From NCBI GenBank assembly GCA_027351145.1, contig DAIEIZ010000019.1, positions 1-23,389 on the forward strand: DNA of 23,389 bases, written 5' to 3'. The DNA is from Candidatus Moraniibacteriota bacterium. Its GTDB lineage: Bacteria; Patescibacteriota; Minisyncoccia; Moranbacterales; UBA2206. The notes beneath the pieces are model-generated. The model searched no databases and was not told where the DNA came from. It worked only from the letters and a program-made list of their open reading frames with translations. Numbering within the stretch: position 1 is the stretch's first letter; the number at the start of each line of letters is the position of its first letter. Below, piece by piece: positions 13,998 through 21,202 of the stretch. Made by a program: the position numbers and the translations under genes.

Positions 13998-15543
13998 ATT
14001 TCAGTCTTTTTTTAAATGCGATATGCCAGTACAGGAGAGCATGCCAAGCGTGATCAGTGCCGGTAGTCGATTCCCATTCCCGTTTTTCCTGGCCAAACTG
14101 ATTGGTGACCGTCCGGGCATACATTGTTTGAGCATGGTCTATTAGCATGCGAAAGGTCGTGTCGTTCGACTGCATGGCAAATTTGATCTCTCCGCGCCTC
14201 AGGGATGAGATTGTGTCATCAATGATGCGATTGCGCGAGGTAAGCACTTTCACCTCATCCTCGAAAGGTTTTCTGTCTTCCTCTCTTTCATCATTCCAAC
14301 GAATTACCTCAAGCATTTTTGGGTCGTCTTTATAGAAATTCACGTAGACGCGATAGGGAAATTTGCGAGCCAAGCGCAAAGCTTCTTCCGTCCATGGCAT
14401 AGCATCAATAACGCATACCCGCACGTCATAGAATTGAATCAGTTCCGCCATATATTCCCAACGGGTTTTGTTTGGCCGGTCTTTAATTTTTCCGATCCAA
14501 AATATTCCTTTGGCATTACCAATTACGATGTGATTCTCATCCCCAGTATCCGCGCCCATCACATTCCAGCCGGCTATTTCAACTTCTTCATTCGTAATGT
14601 TGCGCAGAAATAGACTTTGGGGAATTTTTTGATCGGATGCGATATAGGGCAAACCAAGAACAAAATTGTAAAAGTATTTTTGGTCTTCGGCATTAGCTTC
14701 TTCATCAAGCAGATTAGCCGCACTGCGCCAAGGACACATCATTTGACTGATCCAATACCCGCTGATTGCTTCTCCCGGGTATCGGGCTTCCCATCGTCCA
14801 GTATCACAGACCCAGCGCGAGGTGATTTCTTTTCGGCATTTCTGACAGACATAGATTTTTCGTTCGCGGTCAATATTCTTCTCCCAGTCCATATGCTGTT
14901 CGTATTTGCAATGTGGACAATTAAACCGCCAGTGTTTTTGATCGGACTGTCCGAATAATCGGTCGATTCCCACATCCGGAACAGTCGGGGTTGAAAAGTA
15001 ATGCTGACTTCTGATTTTCGAAAATCCCATACGGCTTGTGTAATCGCGAATTACCTCAGGCTTGGATTTGTCGAGCTCGTCGTGAATGTTACGGTCTGAA
15101 GTAAGCATAATGGCTTCTTTCTCCGTATACGTTCCTTTGAAAAACAAGAATGATTTTCCGATCTGTTTTTGTTCCACCGAGTCCACGTCTTTTCCGCTCA
15201 CTCCTTCCAGCACACAAGAATTCACTTTCACAATTCGATTTACCTTGCTTTTGACAAACTCGGCCACGTCGTCCACTGTCGGGAGAGTATAAATTTGGTT
15301 GATGCCCCAAAAACGCGCGGCGTGAATCGCTCGCAGAATCTCCATCGTACTCGCTCCAATCTGCGAACCTTTGCGGATAACTTGCATCGGGGTACGATCG
15401 GAATAAATATCCAGCATAAAGCGATGATCCGAAAATTCAATCACATCGCCACTTTCGCTTTTTATCCCATTCTGTTTGATCCAATACAGAATGCTACTTT
15501 TTTGCTTTTCCTTTTCGTCCATAAAAAGCTTTGATAGTTTCAT
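13981..15543 (-). CDS. Phage terminase large subunit, GpA family
   Basis: 520 residues. The ATPase half has the divergent Walker A typical of GpA-type enzymes, RKGSQIGAST (57-66), and a Walker B-like IHDELDKS (153-160). A zinc ribbon follows: CPHC (209-212) and CQKC (233-236). The C-terminal nuclease half has Asp residues in GADTGDENH (332), VIDAMPW (380) and TGTDHAWHALLYW (497), fitting the RNase H-like nuclease. The enzyme cuts concatemeric phage DNA and drives it into the prohead. It is shorter than lambda GpA (641 residues) but all parts are present. Its 5' end overlaps the small-subunit-like gene by 50 nt. An in-frame Met at residue 8 is an alternative start. No portal or head gene follows. 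Confidence 0.92.
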   Translation of the reverse strand: MKLSKLFMDEKEKQKSSILYWIKQNGIKSESGDVIEFSDHRFMLDIYSDRTPMQVIRKGSQIGASTMEILRAIHAARFWGINQIYTLPTVDDVAEFVKSKVNRIVKVNSCVLEGVSGKDVDSVEQKQIGKSFLFFKGTYTEKEAIMLTSDRNIHDELDKSKPEVIRDYTSRMGFSKIRSQHYFSTPTVPDVGIDRLFGQSDQKHWRFNCPHCKYEQHMDWEKNIDRERKIYVCQKCRKEITSRWVCDTGRWEARYPGEAISGYWISQMMCPWRSAANLLDEEANAEDQKYFYNFVLGLPYIASDQKIPQSLFLRNITNEEVEIAGWNVMGADTGDENHIVIGNAKGIFWIGKIKDRPNKTRWEYMAELIQFYDVRVCVIDAMPWTEEALRLARKFPYRVYVNFYKDDPKMLEVIRWNDEREEDRKPFEDEVKVLTSRNRIIDDTISSLRRGEIKFAMQSNDTTFRMLIDHAQTMYARTVTNQFGQEKREWESTTGTDHAWHALLYWHIAFKKRLKYEPNK

Positions 15544-16057
15544 CTATTGCCAATCCCAACTCCTCTTCTTCCGCCGTTGGCGGTTTTTGATCTTCTTCTT
15601 TGATGCTTAATTCGTGCTTACCGAGAGATTCTCCCATCTCCGTGCGAAACATTTCCCATAGTTTCTTAATCTCGTCGACTGTCGCTCCTTCTCCTTTTTT
15701 CATCTGCTTTTTTAGAGCCTGGATTTTTTCCCAAAAAACCTCACCGATAACAAACACTTTTTTCTGTTTGATTTCCTGCGCTTTCTTTCGAAGACTTTCA
15801 AGATCCTCAGTGAGTTTGAGGTCTTTCCGTTCAACCCAGCGATATTTTTTCGACCAAGTTTCTATCGTTGTATCACTTGGTTTCTTGCCAAGCCTTTCGG
15901 CAAATTCCACCCAAGTTTCACCCAAGCTTTGCCCAACCTTGTCCCATAGCCCCAATGTCTTTCGAATACTTCCCGCTTCGCAATATAAAAGCCAAGCGGT
16001 ATATTGAGATTCCGTTTCGCTTGGCATTTTTGAAGTTGTAAGCACAGGCTTTGCCAT
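15494..16057 (-). CDS. Probable terminase small subunit
   Basis: 187 residues, helical and charged. The first third looks like a DNA-binding helical domain (ESQYTAWLLYCEAGSIRKTL, then KKPSDTTIETWSKKYRWVER, the usual small-terminase pattern with a helix-turn-helix and W-x-KKY-x-WxER). The middle is a coiled coil (LESLRKKAQEIKQKKVFV onward) suited to ring assembly. The C-terminus is acidic, then basic. The call rests on this pattern and on the 50-nt overlap with the large subunit; I see no diagnostic motif. It would recognise phage DNA and load the large subunit. Confidence 0.75.
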   Translation of the reverse strand: MAKPVLTTSKMPSETESQYTAWLLYCEAGSIRKTLGLWDKVGQSLGETWVEFAERLGKKPSDTTIETWSKKYRWVERKDLKLTEDLESLRKKAQEIKQKKVFVIGEVFWEKIQALKKQMKKGEGATVDEIKKLWEMFRTEMGESLGKHELSIKEEDQKPPTAEEEELGLAIDETIKAFYGRKGKAKK

Positions 16058-16081
16058 ATGACTTGATCGCTTATCATTTAT

Positions 16082-17419
16082 CTATCCCTTGAGCTTTACT
16101 TTTTCCCAGCGCTTTCGAATCACATCGCACCAGCAAGGGTCAAGCTCCAATAAATAGCAAGTACGTCCTAATTTATGCGCAGCGAAAAGCGTGCTACCTG
16201 ATCCGCCGAAAAAATCGACAACATTATTTCCGATTCGACTGGAGTTTTTGATGGCTCGCATAATCAGCCACTCCGGTTTTTCAGTTGGATGAGTCATTTT
16301 AGTAACCGCCTTTCTGGGCATATCCCATACGTCGCTTTCGTTATTGTCACCATAGAAAAAATGCCTTTCTCCTTTTTTCCAGCCATACATAATCGGCTGA
16401 GCTTTCGTTTTGCTTTTGCTTCGCTTGGCTTTCATGATTTGCTCGTATTGCTTCTTATAATCGCCCCAACCGATGGAAAAAGACGGTTTAACCCAAACGA
16501 TCGTCGATGAAAATTCAAAGCCTGAATTGAGCATTTCGTAATACCACAGCGAGTAGCTGGTATAGCCGGTGCAAACATAAATCACTGCGCCGGGCTTCAG
16601 GATTTCACAATAATTCGCGAATACTTTCTCGCTGAACGCTTCGAAATCTTCTTGGCTCTGCTGATCTCCCAAAATTCTGCCCTGCTCGGTCGGGAATTTG
16701 CCTTTCTTTTCATGACTGACATGAGCCACATTATACGGCGGATCGGTGAAAACCATATCCGCTTTTATCGCGCCCATGAGTTTTTTGACATCTTCGATTT
16801 TAGTCGCATCTCCGCACATAAGCCGATGCCTTCCGAGTTCATAAATTTCGCCGTATTTTGATTTCGGCTTTTTTATTTCCGCATATTCCTCTTCGACAGT
16901 TTTTTCTTCTTCGCTATCTGGTTCGTCTAGTATTTGACTGTCCAAAAGATTGCTGATTTCCACTTCATTGAACCCAGTGACTGTCAGGTCAAAGTCCGAG
17001 TGGTTGAGCTCTGTCATCAGTTCAGCCAGTTTTTCATCATTCCAATCGCGCCTTTGAGCAATTTTGTTCAAAGCAAGACTCAAGGCTTTTTCTTCTTTTT
17101 CGGACAAATCCACCAAATCCACGTTTTCTTTTGGTACTGTCTCCCAGCCCAATTCTTGCAAAACCATAACGGTCATATTGCCACCGATAATAATGCCCGC
17201 ACGGCTCTTGTTGGTATTCACCGTTATGAGCCCGCGAAGCCCAAATCTCTCAATCGATTTTTTTAGCGCATCAATGTCTTCTTGCTTAACTTCTCGCGGA
17301 TTGTAAGACGGGTGCTTGAGTTCTGAAATTTTTATTATTTGCGTAGTTTTAACCATAGGTGCATGAAAAATATTTTTATACGAATTAATATCATCTGCCA
17401 TTTTGGAAGCGCGGGACAT
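16082..17419 (-). CDS. ParB-domain/DNA N-methyltransferase fusion
   Basis: 445 residues. Residues about 25-140 form a ParB/Srx-like nuclease-fold domain (SYNPREVKQEDIDALKKSI, then GLITVN and GIIIGGN). Residues about 190-445 form a beta-class amino-methyltransferase: GDATKIEDV, the catalytic TDPPYN (225-230), later THPTEKPEWLI (376-386) and the AdoMet-binding FFGGSGSTLFAA (403-414). The order DPPY before FxGxG defines the class. It should methylate adenine N6 or cytosine N4 at a site set by its own recognition region. Such fusions are common in phages, where they protect DNA from host restriction; no cognate nuclease is nearby. ATG 17419 has AGAGGAA about 10 nt upstream. In-frame Met7 and Met22 are alternatives. 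Confidence 0.93.
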   Translation of the reverse strand: MSRASKMADDINSYKNIFHAPMVKTTQIIKISELKHPSYNPREVKQEDIDALKKSIERFGLRGLITVNTNKSRAGIIIGGNMTVMVLQELGWETVPKENVDLVDLSEKEEKALSLALNKIAQRRDWNDEKLAELMTELNHSDFDLTVTGFNEVEISNLLDSQILDEPDSEEEKTVEEEYAEIKKPKSKYGEIYELGRHRLMCGDATKIEDVKKLMGAIKADMVFTDPPYNVAHVSHEKKGKFPTEQGRILGDQQSQEDFEAFSEKVFANYCEILKPGAVIYVCTGYTSYSLWYYEMLNSGFEFSSTIVWVKPSFSIGWGDYKKQYEQIMKAKRSKSKTKAQPIMYGWKKGERHFFYGDNNESDVWDMPRKAVTKMTHPTEKPEWLIMRAIKNSSRIGNNVVDFFGGSGSTLFAAHKLGRTCYLLELDPCWCDVIRKRWEKVKLKG

Positions 17420-17517
17420 GCTTGCGTCGCTTCCTCTCGCTGAATCATTTTGATATGCTGTTTTTGCTCTTTGGCCACTGGAAGATTTTTTTGAGAATTA
17501 TTGTTTGACACGTACAT
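17335..17517 (-). CDS. Doubtful small ORF overlapping the methyltransferase start
   Basis: A 60-codon frame (MYVSNNNSQKNLPVAKEQKQ onward) starts inside the end of the upstream 87-residue gene and overlaps the first 85 nt of the methyltransferase. It fills the 78-nt gap between them and has a purine-rich GAAGAAGA before ATG, but its second half is only the shifted frame of the methyltransferase. No family recognised. Confidence 0.25.
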   Translation of the reverse strand: MYVSNNNSQKNLPVAKEQKQHIKMIQREEATQACPALPKWQMILIRIKIFFMHLWLKLRK

Positions 17518-17761
17518 ATTCTTCTTCAATTAATTTTTTTGTTGTTAAGGTGGCGTGTTCGACTTTTTCGATTCGCTCCTGATACTCGGCCACAATTTCC
17601 TTTTTAGTTTTTTGACCGTCCAGATTAAACGGAGTCAGGCGCGGTATCACCACGTCATTGTCATCGCGATCTTCGAGATTACGAATGGCAATCTCCAGTC
17701 GCAGAGTTTCTTCTATCAGTGAGTCATGGATTGACTCTAATATTTCCAGTCTAGTTTTCAT
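17498..17761 (-). CDS. Small coiled-coil phage protein (87 residues)
   Basis: A hydrophilic protein with two helical heptad regions (about 1-30, LEILESIHDSLIEETLRLEI; and 52-87, KKEIVAEYQERIEKVEHATL) around a Pro-containing linker. No catalytic motif or membrane segment. It could be a phage scaffolding-type or regulatory coiled coil, but I do not recognise it. It lies between the KH gene and the ParB-methyltransferase on the same strand. Confidence 0.6.
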   Translation of the reverse strand: MKTRLEILESIHDSLIEETLRLEIAIRNLEDRDDNDVVIPRLTPFNLDGQKTKKEIVAEYQERIEKVEHATLTTKKLIEEEYVRVKQ

Positions 17762-17826
17762 ATGATTTAATATGACGGATTTTGTTTCTTTGTCCCGCCC
17801 TTAGCGACAAGGCCGCCGTTATTTTA

Positions 17827-18108
17827 TTAAAGTCCGACCGCTGTCGGTCTGACACTGCCCGAAAGATCCGGCACATCAAGCCGAACGCTCACCCGAGCCT
17901 TGCTTCTGCGACCGGCAAGATTCATGATCGAACGTATTGCTTTGATAACGCGTCCGTCTTTCCCAATCACAATTCCCGCATCACCTTCACCAAGCTTCAC
18001 CGAAAGGAGCACGCCCATCTCATCGACATGCCTTAATACTTCGACCTGTTCGGGATACGTAACGATGGCCTGCAAAATTTCCTTCAATAAATTTTGATCT
18101 TGTTCCAT
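17827..18108 (-). CDS. khpA: KhpA-like KH-domain RNA-binding protein (93 residues)
   Basis: This is a single KH domain of the KhpA (YlqC) type. The GxxG loop is clear in IVIGKDGRVIKAIRSIMNLA (GKDG near residue 50), preceded by VDEMGVLLSVKL and followed by ARVSVRLDVPD. KhpA proteins bind RNA, usually as a dimer with KhpB, and influence ribosome or cell-wall gene control. Normal length is about 75-80 residues; here a short tail (LSGSVRPTAVGL) is added. The wording around VDEMGVLL resembles that in Patescibacteria. Its place inside a phage block is unusual, since KhpA is usually beside rpsP. A phage-borne copy or a second host copy are both possible. Confidence 0.85.
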   Translation of the reverse strand: MEQDQNLLKEILQAIVTYPEQVEVLRHVDEMGVLLSVKLGEGDAGIVIGKDGRVIKAIRSIMNLAGRRSKARVSVRLDVPDLSGSVRPTAVGL

Positions 18109-18216
18109 AGATTTTATTTTTCTTTATGATTTTTTAGTTTCTAATCACCTGTCGACCGCAGGTAGAAATGTGGATTAGCCACACCCGAAAAGTCAGGCTT
18201 TTTGTTCCCAAGCGCC

Positions 18217-19467
18217 TCAGGTACTGCCAATAATATTATTAGTTTTTTTTATTGCTCTCATAATTTCAATCGCCACCTGCGGAACAATCGCATTACCAAG
18301 AGCCTTCAGTCTTTCTACTCGATGTCGTGATTTGGTGAGTTCAAATTCGTCCAGTTCTGCGGGTAGCCCATCATCCACTCCACAAAGTTTGGCTGCAACT
18401 TCAAGCCAGGAGAATTCCCAACCTTCTCTCTTAAATTTGAACACCCGCCTTTGCTTGCTTGATTGCTTCTTTCTTCTGGTTTTCTGATATCGCTCCGCAT
18501 ATCCATCACGCTTGGAGTAGGAAGCATCGCCAATACGTCTTTTACCTTCACGCCGAATCTCACGCCCTTTCGATTTACTCTGTTCCATCGTCCGTTTCTC
18601 AGTTCCGCATTCTTCACTGGAGAACCTTCCTTTTCGCTTACTCTTGGTGTTGGAAGTAATGAATTGATCGCTTCCTGAACCTGCTCGCCCATATTGTGCT
18701 TTCCTCTGTCTCTCATCGCCGCTCGACTGTCTTGCGCTTTCGGCGTTCCTAGCATCTTCGACCACAAGTGTGTTTTTCTCAAGTCGCTCGCACCTCCCGC
18801 CAAAAGCTGCTCGTAAAGATTGCCGGGCGGAACTGTGTTGCGCCCTGTTTTGTTTCTGCTTGCCTGACGTTTCAGATAGCTTTCCGCGCTTTTTCTTTCG
18901 ATTGGTCTTATCGCTGAGGGCGTGAGCAACAAACCAGATCCGGTCTCTTCGGTGCGGAGCGTTGACGGATACAGCTGGAATAATAAACGGCTGGACTTCG
19001 TAACCGGAATTTTCCAAGTCAAAACACACTTGTTCGAATACCATTCCGTTTTGCATAGTAAGTAATCCGCGCACGTTTTCAGCGATAACCCAGCGCGGTT
19101 TTGCAAGACGGATGACGCGAAGCATTTCCGGCCAGAGATAACGGTCATCATCCGTACCTCGCCTTTTTCCGGCTTGGGAGAAGGGTTGGCAAGGGAAGCC
19201 TCCCGTAAGGATGTCAACTTTAAATAATTGTCTATTCCTATCTGCTTGCTGTTTTTTCCTCTGCTTTTGTAGTCTGTTCCAGTCGGCGTCGGCAATAGAC
19301 TTGATTTCTTTGATATCTCCATATATTTTTGAATTTGGAAATCTTAGTTTTAATAATTTTTGGCAGTAGCGATCATTGTCGCAAAAAATATGTTCCGAGT
19401 TTGGCCAAATTTCTTCCACTGCCAGAGCAAAGCCACCAATGCCGGAAAATAGATCTAAATGTCTCAT
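18217..19467 (-). CDS. C5-cytosine DNA methyltransferase
   Basis: 416 residues. Motif I DLFSGIGG (5-12), catalytic motif IV GGFPCQPFSQAG with Cys93, motif VI AENV (129-132), motif VIII APHRRDRIWF (170-179) and the C-terminal motif X ALGNAIVPQVA show an active-looking enzyme that methylates cytosine carbon 5. The region about 185-350, where the target-recognition domain should lie, is a strange low-complexity stretch rich in Lys, Arg, Ser, Glu and Gln. That is just where a second frame shows organised protein (18315-19322), so this sequence may be constrained by the overlap. Typical phage enzymes of this group have WxxEPxVxRVxxGxPxRxxRLKALGN before motif X; here GVDDGLPAELDEFELTKSRH precedes RVERLKALGN. 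It starts 12 nt after the replication gene. No partner restriction enzyme is visible. Confidence 0.92.
   Translation of the reverse strand: MRHLDLFSGIGGFALAVEEIWPNSEHIFCDNDRYCQKLLKLRFPNSKIYGDIKEIKSIADADWNRLQKQRKKQQADRNRQLFKVDILTGGFPCQPFSQAGKRRGTDDDRYLWPEMLRVIRLAKPRWVIAENVRGLLTMQNGMVFEQVCFDLENSGYEVQPFIIPAVSVNAPHRRDRIWFVAHALSDKTNRKKKRGKLSETSGKQKQNRAQHSSARQSLRAAFGGRCERLEKNTLVVEDARNAESARQSSGDERQRKAQYGRAGSGSDQFITSNTKSKRKGRFSSEECGTEKRTMEQSKSKGREIRREGKRRIGDASYSKRDGYAERYQKTRRKKQSSKQRRVFKFKREGWEFSWLEVAAKLCGVDDGLPAELDEFELTKSRHRVERLKALGNAIVPQVAIEIMRAIKKTNNIIGST
18315..19322 (-). CDS. Nested out-of-frame ORF inside the C5 methyltransferase (335 residues)
   Basis: This frame, shifted by +1 relative to the methyltransferase, is open for 336 codons entirely inside it. 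In AT-rich DNA such a gap in stops is very unlikely by chance. The product is organised: repeated LPTP-type units (SLLPTPTGTD 8-17, GLLLTPSAI 130-138, MLGTPKAQDS 190-199, SLLPTPRVSE 221-230, MLPTPSVMDM 266-275), a central block TEWYSNKCVLTWKIPVTKSS (92-111) then RLLFQLYPSTLRTEETGSG, and the ending LQPNFVEWMMGYPQNWTNL (309-327). I recall LPTP...LNPxFVEWLMGFPxGWT proteins near or fused to phage C5 methyltransferases, so I think this is a true second product. Its role is unknown; help in target recognition is one idea. ATG 19322 has no Shine-Dalgarno, so expression may need reinitiation or frameshifting. Confidence 0.65.
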   Translation of the reverse strand: MEISKKSSLLPTPTGTDYKSRGKNSKQIGIDNYLKLTSLREASLANPSPKPEKGEVRMMTVISGRKCFASSVLQNRAGLSLKTCADYLLCKTEWYSNKCVLTWKIPVTKSSRLLFQLYPSTLRTEETGSGLLLTPSAIRPIERKSAESYLKRQASRNKTGRNTVPPGNLYEQLLAGGASDLRKTHLWSKMLGTPKAQDSRAAMRDRGKHNMGEQVQEAINSLLPTPRVSEKEGSPVKNAELRNGRWNRVNRKGVRFGVKVKDVLAMLPTPSVMDMRSDIRKPEERSNQASKGGCSNLREKVGNSPGLKLQPNFVEWMMGYPQNWTNLNSPNHDIE

Positions 19468-19479
19468 GTGCTTTTATTT

Positions 19480-20403
19480 TTATTTCCGCGAAACACTCAG
19501 CGATTCCTTCAGCTTTTTGAGCGCTTCGACCATTGCGCTCATTTTTTCGGCTTCATTCTCGGTCTTTGAATTTTTCGCAGTGCCATACTTCATAGCAATC
19601 TGTTCCAGGTTTCCGTAAAAACCATACTCACGACAACTGGCTTTTATAAAATCCCTGAGCACTTCCTTGCACAGTGCGGCGCCAATTGATGGCGACATGG
19701 ATTGCTTGTTCTGCAAAAACCAGATGAATTCAAGTTCCAATTGAAATTCAGTTAAATGCGAAAGAGCGTGCTTGAGCAAATTACCGTCTTTGAATTTCAC
19801 GAGCGTCGGCTTAGTATGTCGGATTGCTTGGCACAGCTGACTAAACTTTCCAATAAAATACCGCGTTGGAATTATTTTTTTATTATCCCCAACAAGTTTT
19901 CTTGTCCGATAGGACTTCTTTGTAAACTCGGTTTCTTTTGTAGCCCGAAATTTTTTCGCCCGAAGATTTTTCGGGGGTTGTGCAAATTTTCCGACCCTCG
20001 AACTTTTTTCGGGGGTAGCTAAAGCAGGTATTTGTTGGGGGTGCTTAAGGCTAAGACGATAAAAAATTTTTCCTCCGCATTTCATCCGTTTTTGCGATGA
20101 ATCCAAGAGTTCGCCCAATTCGTCGTGAGCTTGAATTATTCTCAACTCGTCCACTAATCGCTTAAGCGAGTTTTGAATGGATCTGTCGCTTCGGTTTATC
20201 TTTTTCATCAGTTGACCCTGACTAATCCAATCTTTCTCCTTGCGCCGTTTTGTTTCCATATCTTCAATCCATCCCAATGTTTGGTCAGCAACAACGAGAA
20301 GAATTCTCAGTTCTACGTCACTCAAAAGTGGCATCCAAACGCGGATGATGAGATGCGGAATTTGAGTCGTGTTAGGAATTATTGATTGTATTTCGTAGTC
20401 CAT
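19480..20403 (-). CDS. Phage replication-initiation-like winged-helix protein (307 residues)
   Basis: The N-terminus (TTQIPHLIIRVWMPLLSDVE, then LRILLVVADQTLGW) matches the lead-in of phage replication proteins of the O/DnaD type. A winged helix follows (DWISQGQLMKKINRSDRSIQ, NSLKRLVDELRII). The middle is basic and Pro-rich (about 120-190) and the C-terminus is helical with a long charged end, a possible helicase-loading region. It would bind the phage origin. I chose ATG 20403; a TTG-initiated extension to 20448 reads through the hairpin at 20413-20461 and is unlikely. The gene lies just after the small early genes and before the C5 methyltransferase, a usual place for such a protein. Confidence 0.7.
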   Translation of the reverse strand: MDYEIQSIIPNTTQIPHLIIRVWMPLLSDVELRILLVVADQTLGWIEDMETKRRKEKDWISQGQLMKKINRSDRSIQNSLKRLVDELRIIQAHDELGELLDSSQKRMKCGGKIFYRLSLKHPQQIPALATPEKSSRVGKFAQPPKNLRAKKFRATKETEFTKKSYRTRKLVGDNKKIIPTRYFIGKFSQLCQAIRHTKPTLVKFKDGNLLKHALSHLTEFQLELEFIWFLQNKQSMSPSIGAALCKEVLRDFIKASCREYGFYGNLEQIAMKYGTAKNSKTENEAEKMSAMVEALKKLKESLSVSRK

Positions 20404-20412
20404 ATTTTTAGT

Positions 20413-20461
20413 GAAAGAGAAATAGCCCCTGCCCTGACACTTTCGCAATCAGGACAGGGCT
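20413..20461 (-). terminator. Strong hairpin before the replication-like gene
   Basis: On the minus strand AGCCCTGTCCTGA (20461-20449) pairs with TCAGGGCAGGGGCT (20437-20424) with one bulge and one mismatch, an 11-nt loop, and a T-rich ATTTCTCTTT tail. It ends the early-gene transcript or attenuates the next gene, which starts 21 nt after the stem. Confidence 0.6.
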
Positions 20462-20469
20462 GAGAACTA

Positions 20470-20703
20470 TTAGAAATAAATTGGAAAATGAATTCTTATA
20501 TATTCCTCCGCCTCTTCCTGTTCATGCAAGTTATCAGGGTCGGGATCGACCTGCCCGAGACCCTTGCATGTTTTGCAGTAAATATTTTCTCCGTCACATT
20601 CGTCACATAGGCGCTTTTCGCCATCAAGAATGAATTGGCGTATTTTTTCTTCCCGCAATTCTTCAGGAAGCTCGTTCCATTCGAGATTGAATGCATATTT
20701 CAT
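20470..20703 (-). CDS. Small phage protein with a zinc-ribbon CxxC pair (77 residues)
   Basis: An acidic small protein with LCDECDGENIYCKTCKGLGQ at about residues 32-51. The two CxxC pairs (CDEC, CKTC) with a following G-x-G resemble a single DnaJ-type zinc knuckle and should bind one zinc. The rest (LEWNELPEELREEKIRQF before, EEAEEYIRIHFPIYF after) is amphipathic. No family name can be given; small zinc proteins of this kind are common in phage early regions. It starts one nt after the stop of the 124-residue gene, so they are co-translated. Confidence 0.7.
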   Translation of the reverse strand: MKYAFNLEWNELPEELREEKIRQFILDGEKRLCDECDGENIYCKTCKGLGQVDPDPDNLHEQEEAEEYIRIHFPIYF

Positions 20704-20704
20704 A

Positions 20705-21079
20705 TTAGTAATCGGCTACTATCGTGCAAGACTCTCCGGTTTCCTTTTCTTTTTGCTCGCACAATTTCACAAAATCAATAAAACTTTTTTTAATCATGTC
20801 GATCTGTTTTTTTCTCACTTCTTTATAGAGGCGCCTTTCTCGCTCTTCGATTAATTCGAGAGTTTTCGGCAGTCGTTCGCGTAAAATTTTGGCTGCGATT
20901 TTCGTCTCTCCTTTTTTAGTGAAAACTTCCTGGAACAAATAGTGAGTCGCGTAAGGATCGCCGTGATACGCTTCCCTCAAATATCCCACATGTCCGTGCT
21001 TGGTTGAGAAGCCAGTCATTTGTTCTTCTCTTTGCTTGGGCGTCTGGTTTTTCCAGCGCGCGTAAATATCAATTCCCAT
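20705..21079 (-). CDS. Conserved phage protein of unknown function (124 residues)
   Basis: The start MGIDIYARWKNQTPKQREEQ, followed by TGFSTKHGHVGYLREAYHGDPYATHYLF, is a pattern I recall from many phage and prophage hypothetical proteins. The C-terminal half is a long charged helix (IEERERRLYKEVRKKQIDMI). No catalytic residues are evident; the conserved His, Tyr and Asp in HGHVGYLREAYHGDPYAT might form a site. Its ATG overlaps the end of a 29-codon frame with a strong ribosome site, so it may rely on translational coupling. Confidence 0.72.
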   Translation of the reverse strand: MGIDIYARWKNQTPKQREEQMTGFSTKHGHVGYLREAYHGDPYATHYLFQEVFTKKGETKIAAKILRERLPKTLELIEERERRLYKEVRKKQIDMIKKSFIDFVKLCEQKEKETGESCTIVADY

Positions 21080-21158
21080 AACTTTGTATCTTCGGCAGGT
21101 TTCCGATCTCCGCTTTCGCCGATTCGGCGAACGATTCGGGATCGGAAACCTGGCTCAT
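21069..21158 (-). CDS. 29-codon ORF with strong ribosome site, coupled to the next gene
   Basis: GGAGG lies seven nt before ATG 21158, the best ribosome site in this part of the window. The frame (MSQVSDPESFAESAKAEIGN onward) stops at 21069, eight nt inside the following 124-residue gene, whose own ribosome site is poor. Most of the frame lies within a large nested inverted repeat. It could be a leader peptide that opens the hairpin and couples translation, rather than a functional protein. Confidence 0.4.
   Translation of the reverse strand: MSQVSDPESFAESAKAEIGNLPKIQSYGN
21096..21152. repeat. Nested inverted repeat (13-bp outer arms, 8-bp inner arms)
   Basis: CAGGTTTCCGATC (21096-21108) and GATCGGAAACCTG (21140-21152) are exact reverse complements. 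Inside them TTCGCCGA (21115-21122) and TCGGCGAA (21124-21131) form a second perfect dyad around one base. The 57-bp structure can form a cruciform or a stacked RNA hairpin in the phage early region. Confidence 0.85.
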
Positions 21159-21202
21159 TTATTTCCCTCCGGGTTCGTTTCGCCCATTGGAAAGCTATTT
21201 AA

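Noticed and set aside
14739..15440. Alternative frames inside the terminase large subunit
   Set aside because: They are short, have no organised motifs and lie under well-conserved ATPase and zinc-ribbon sequence.
20404..20448. TTG-initiated 15-residue extension of the replication-like protein
   Set aside because: It would be translated from within a strong hairpin and lacks a ribosome site. ATG 20403 starts the conserved-looking sequence.
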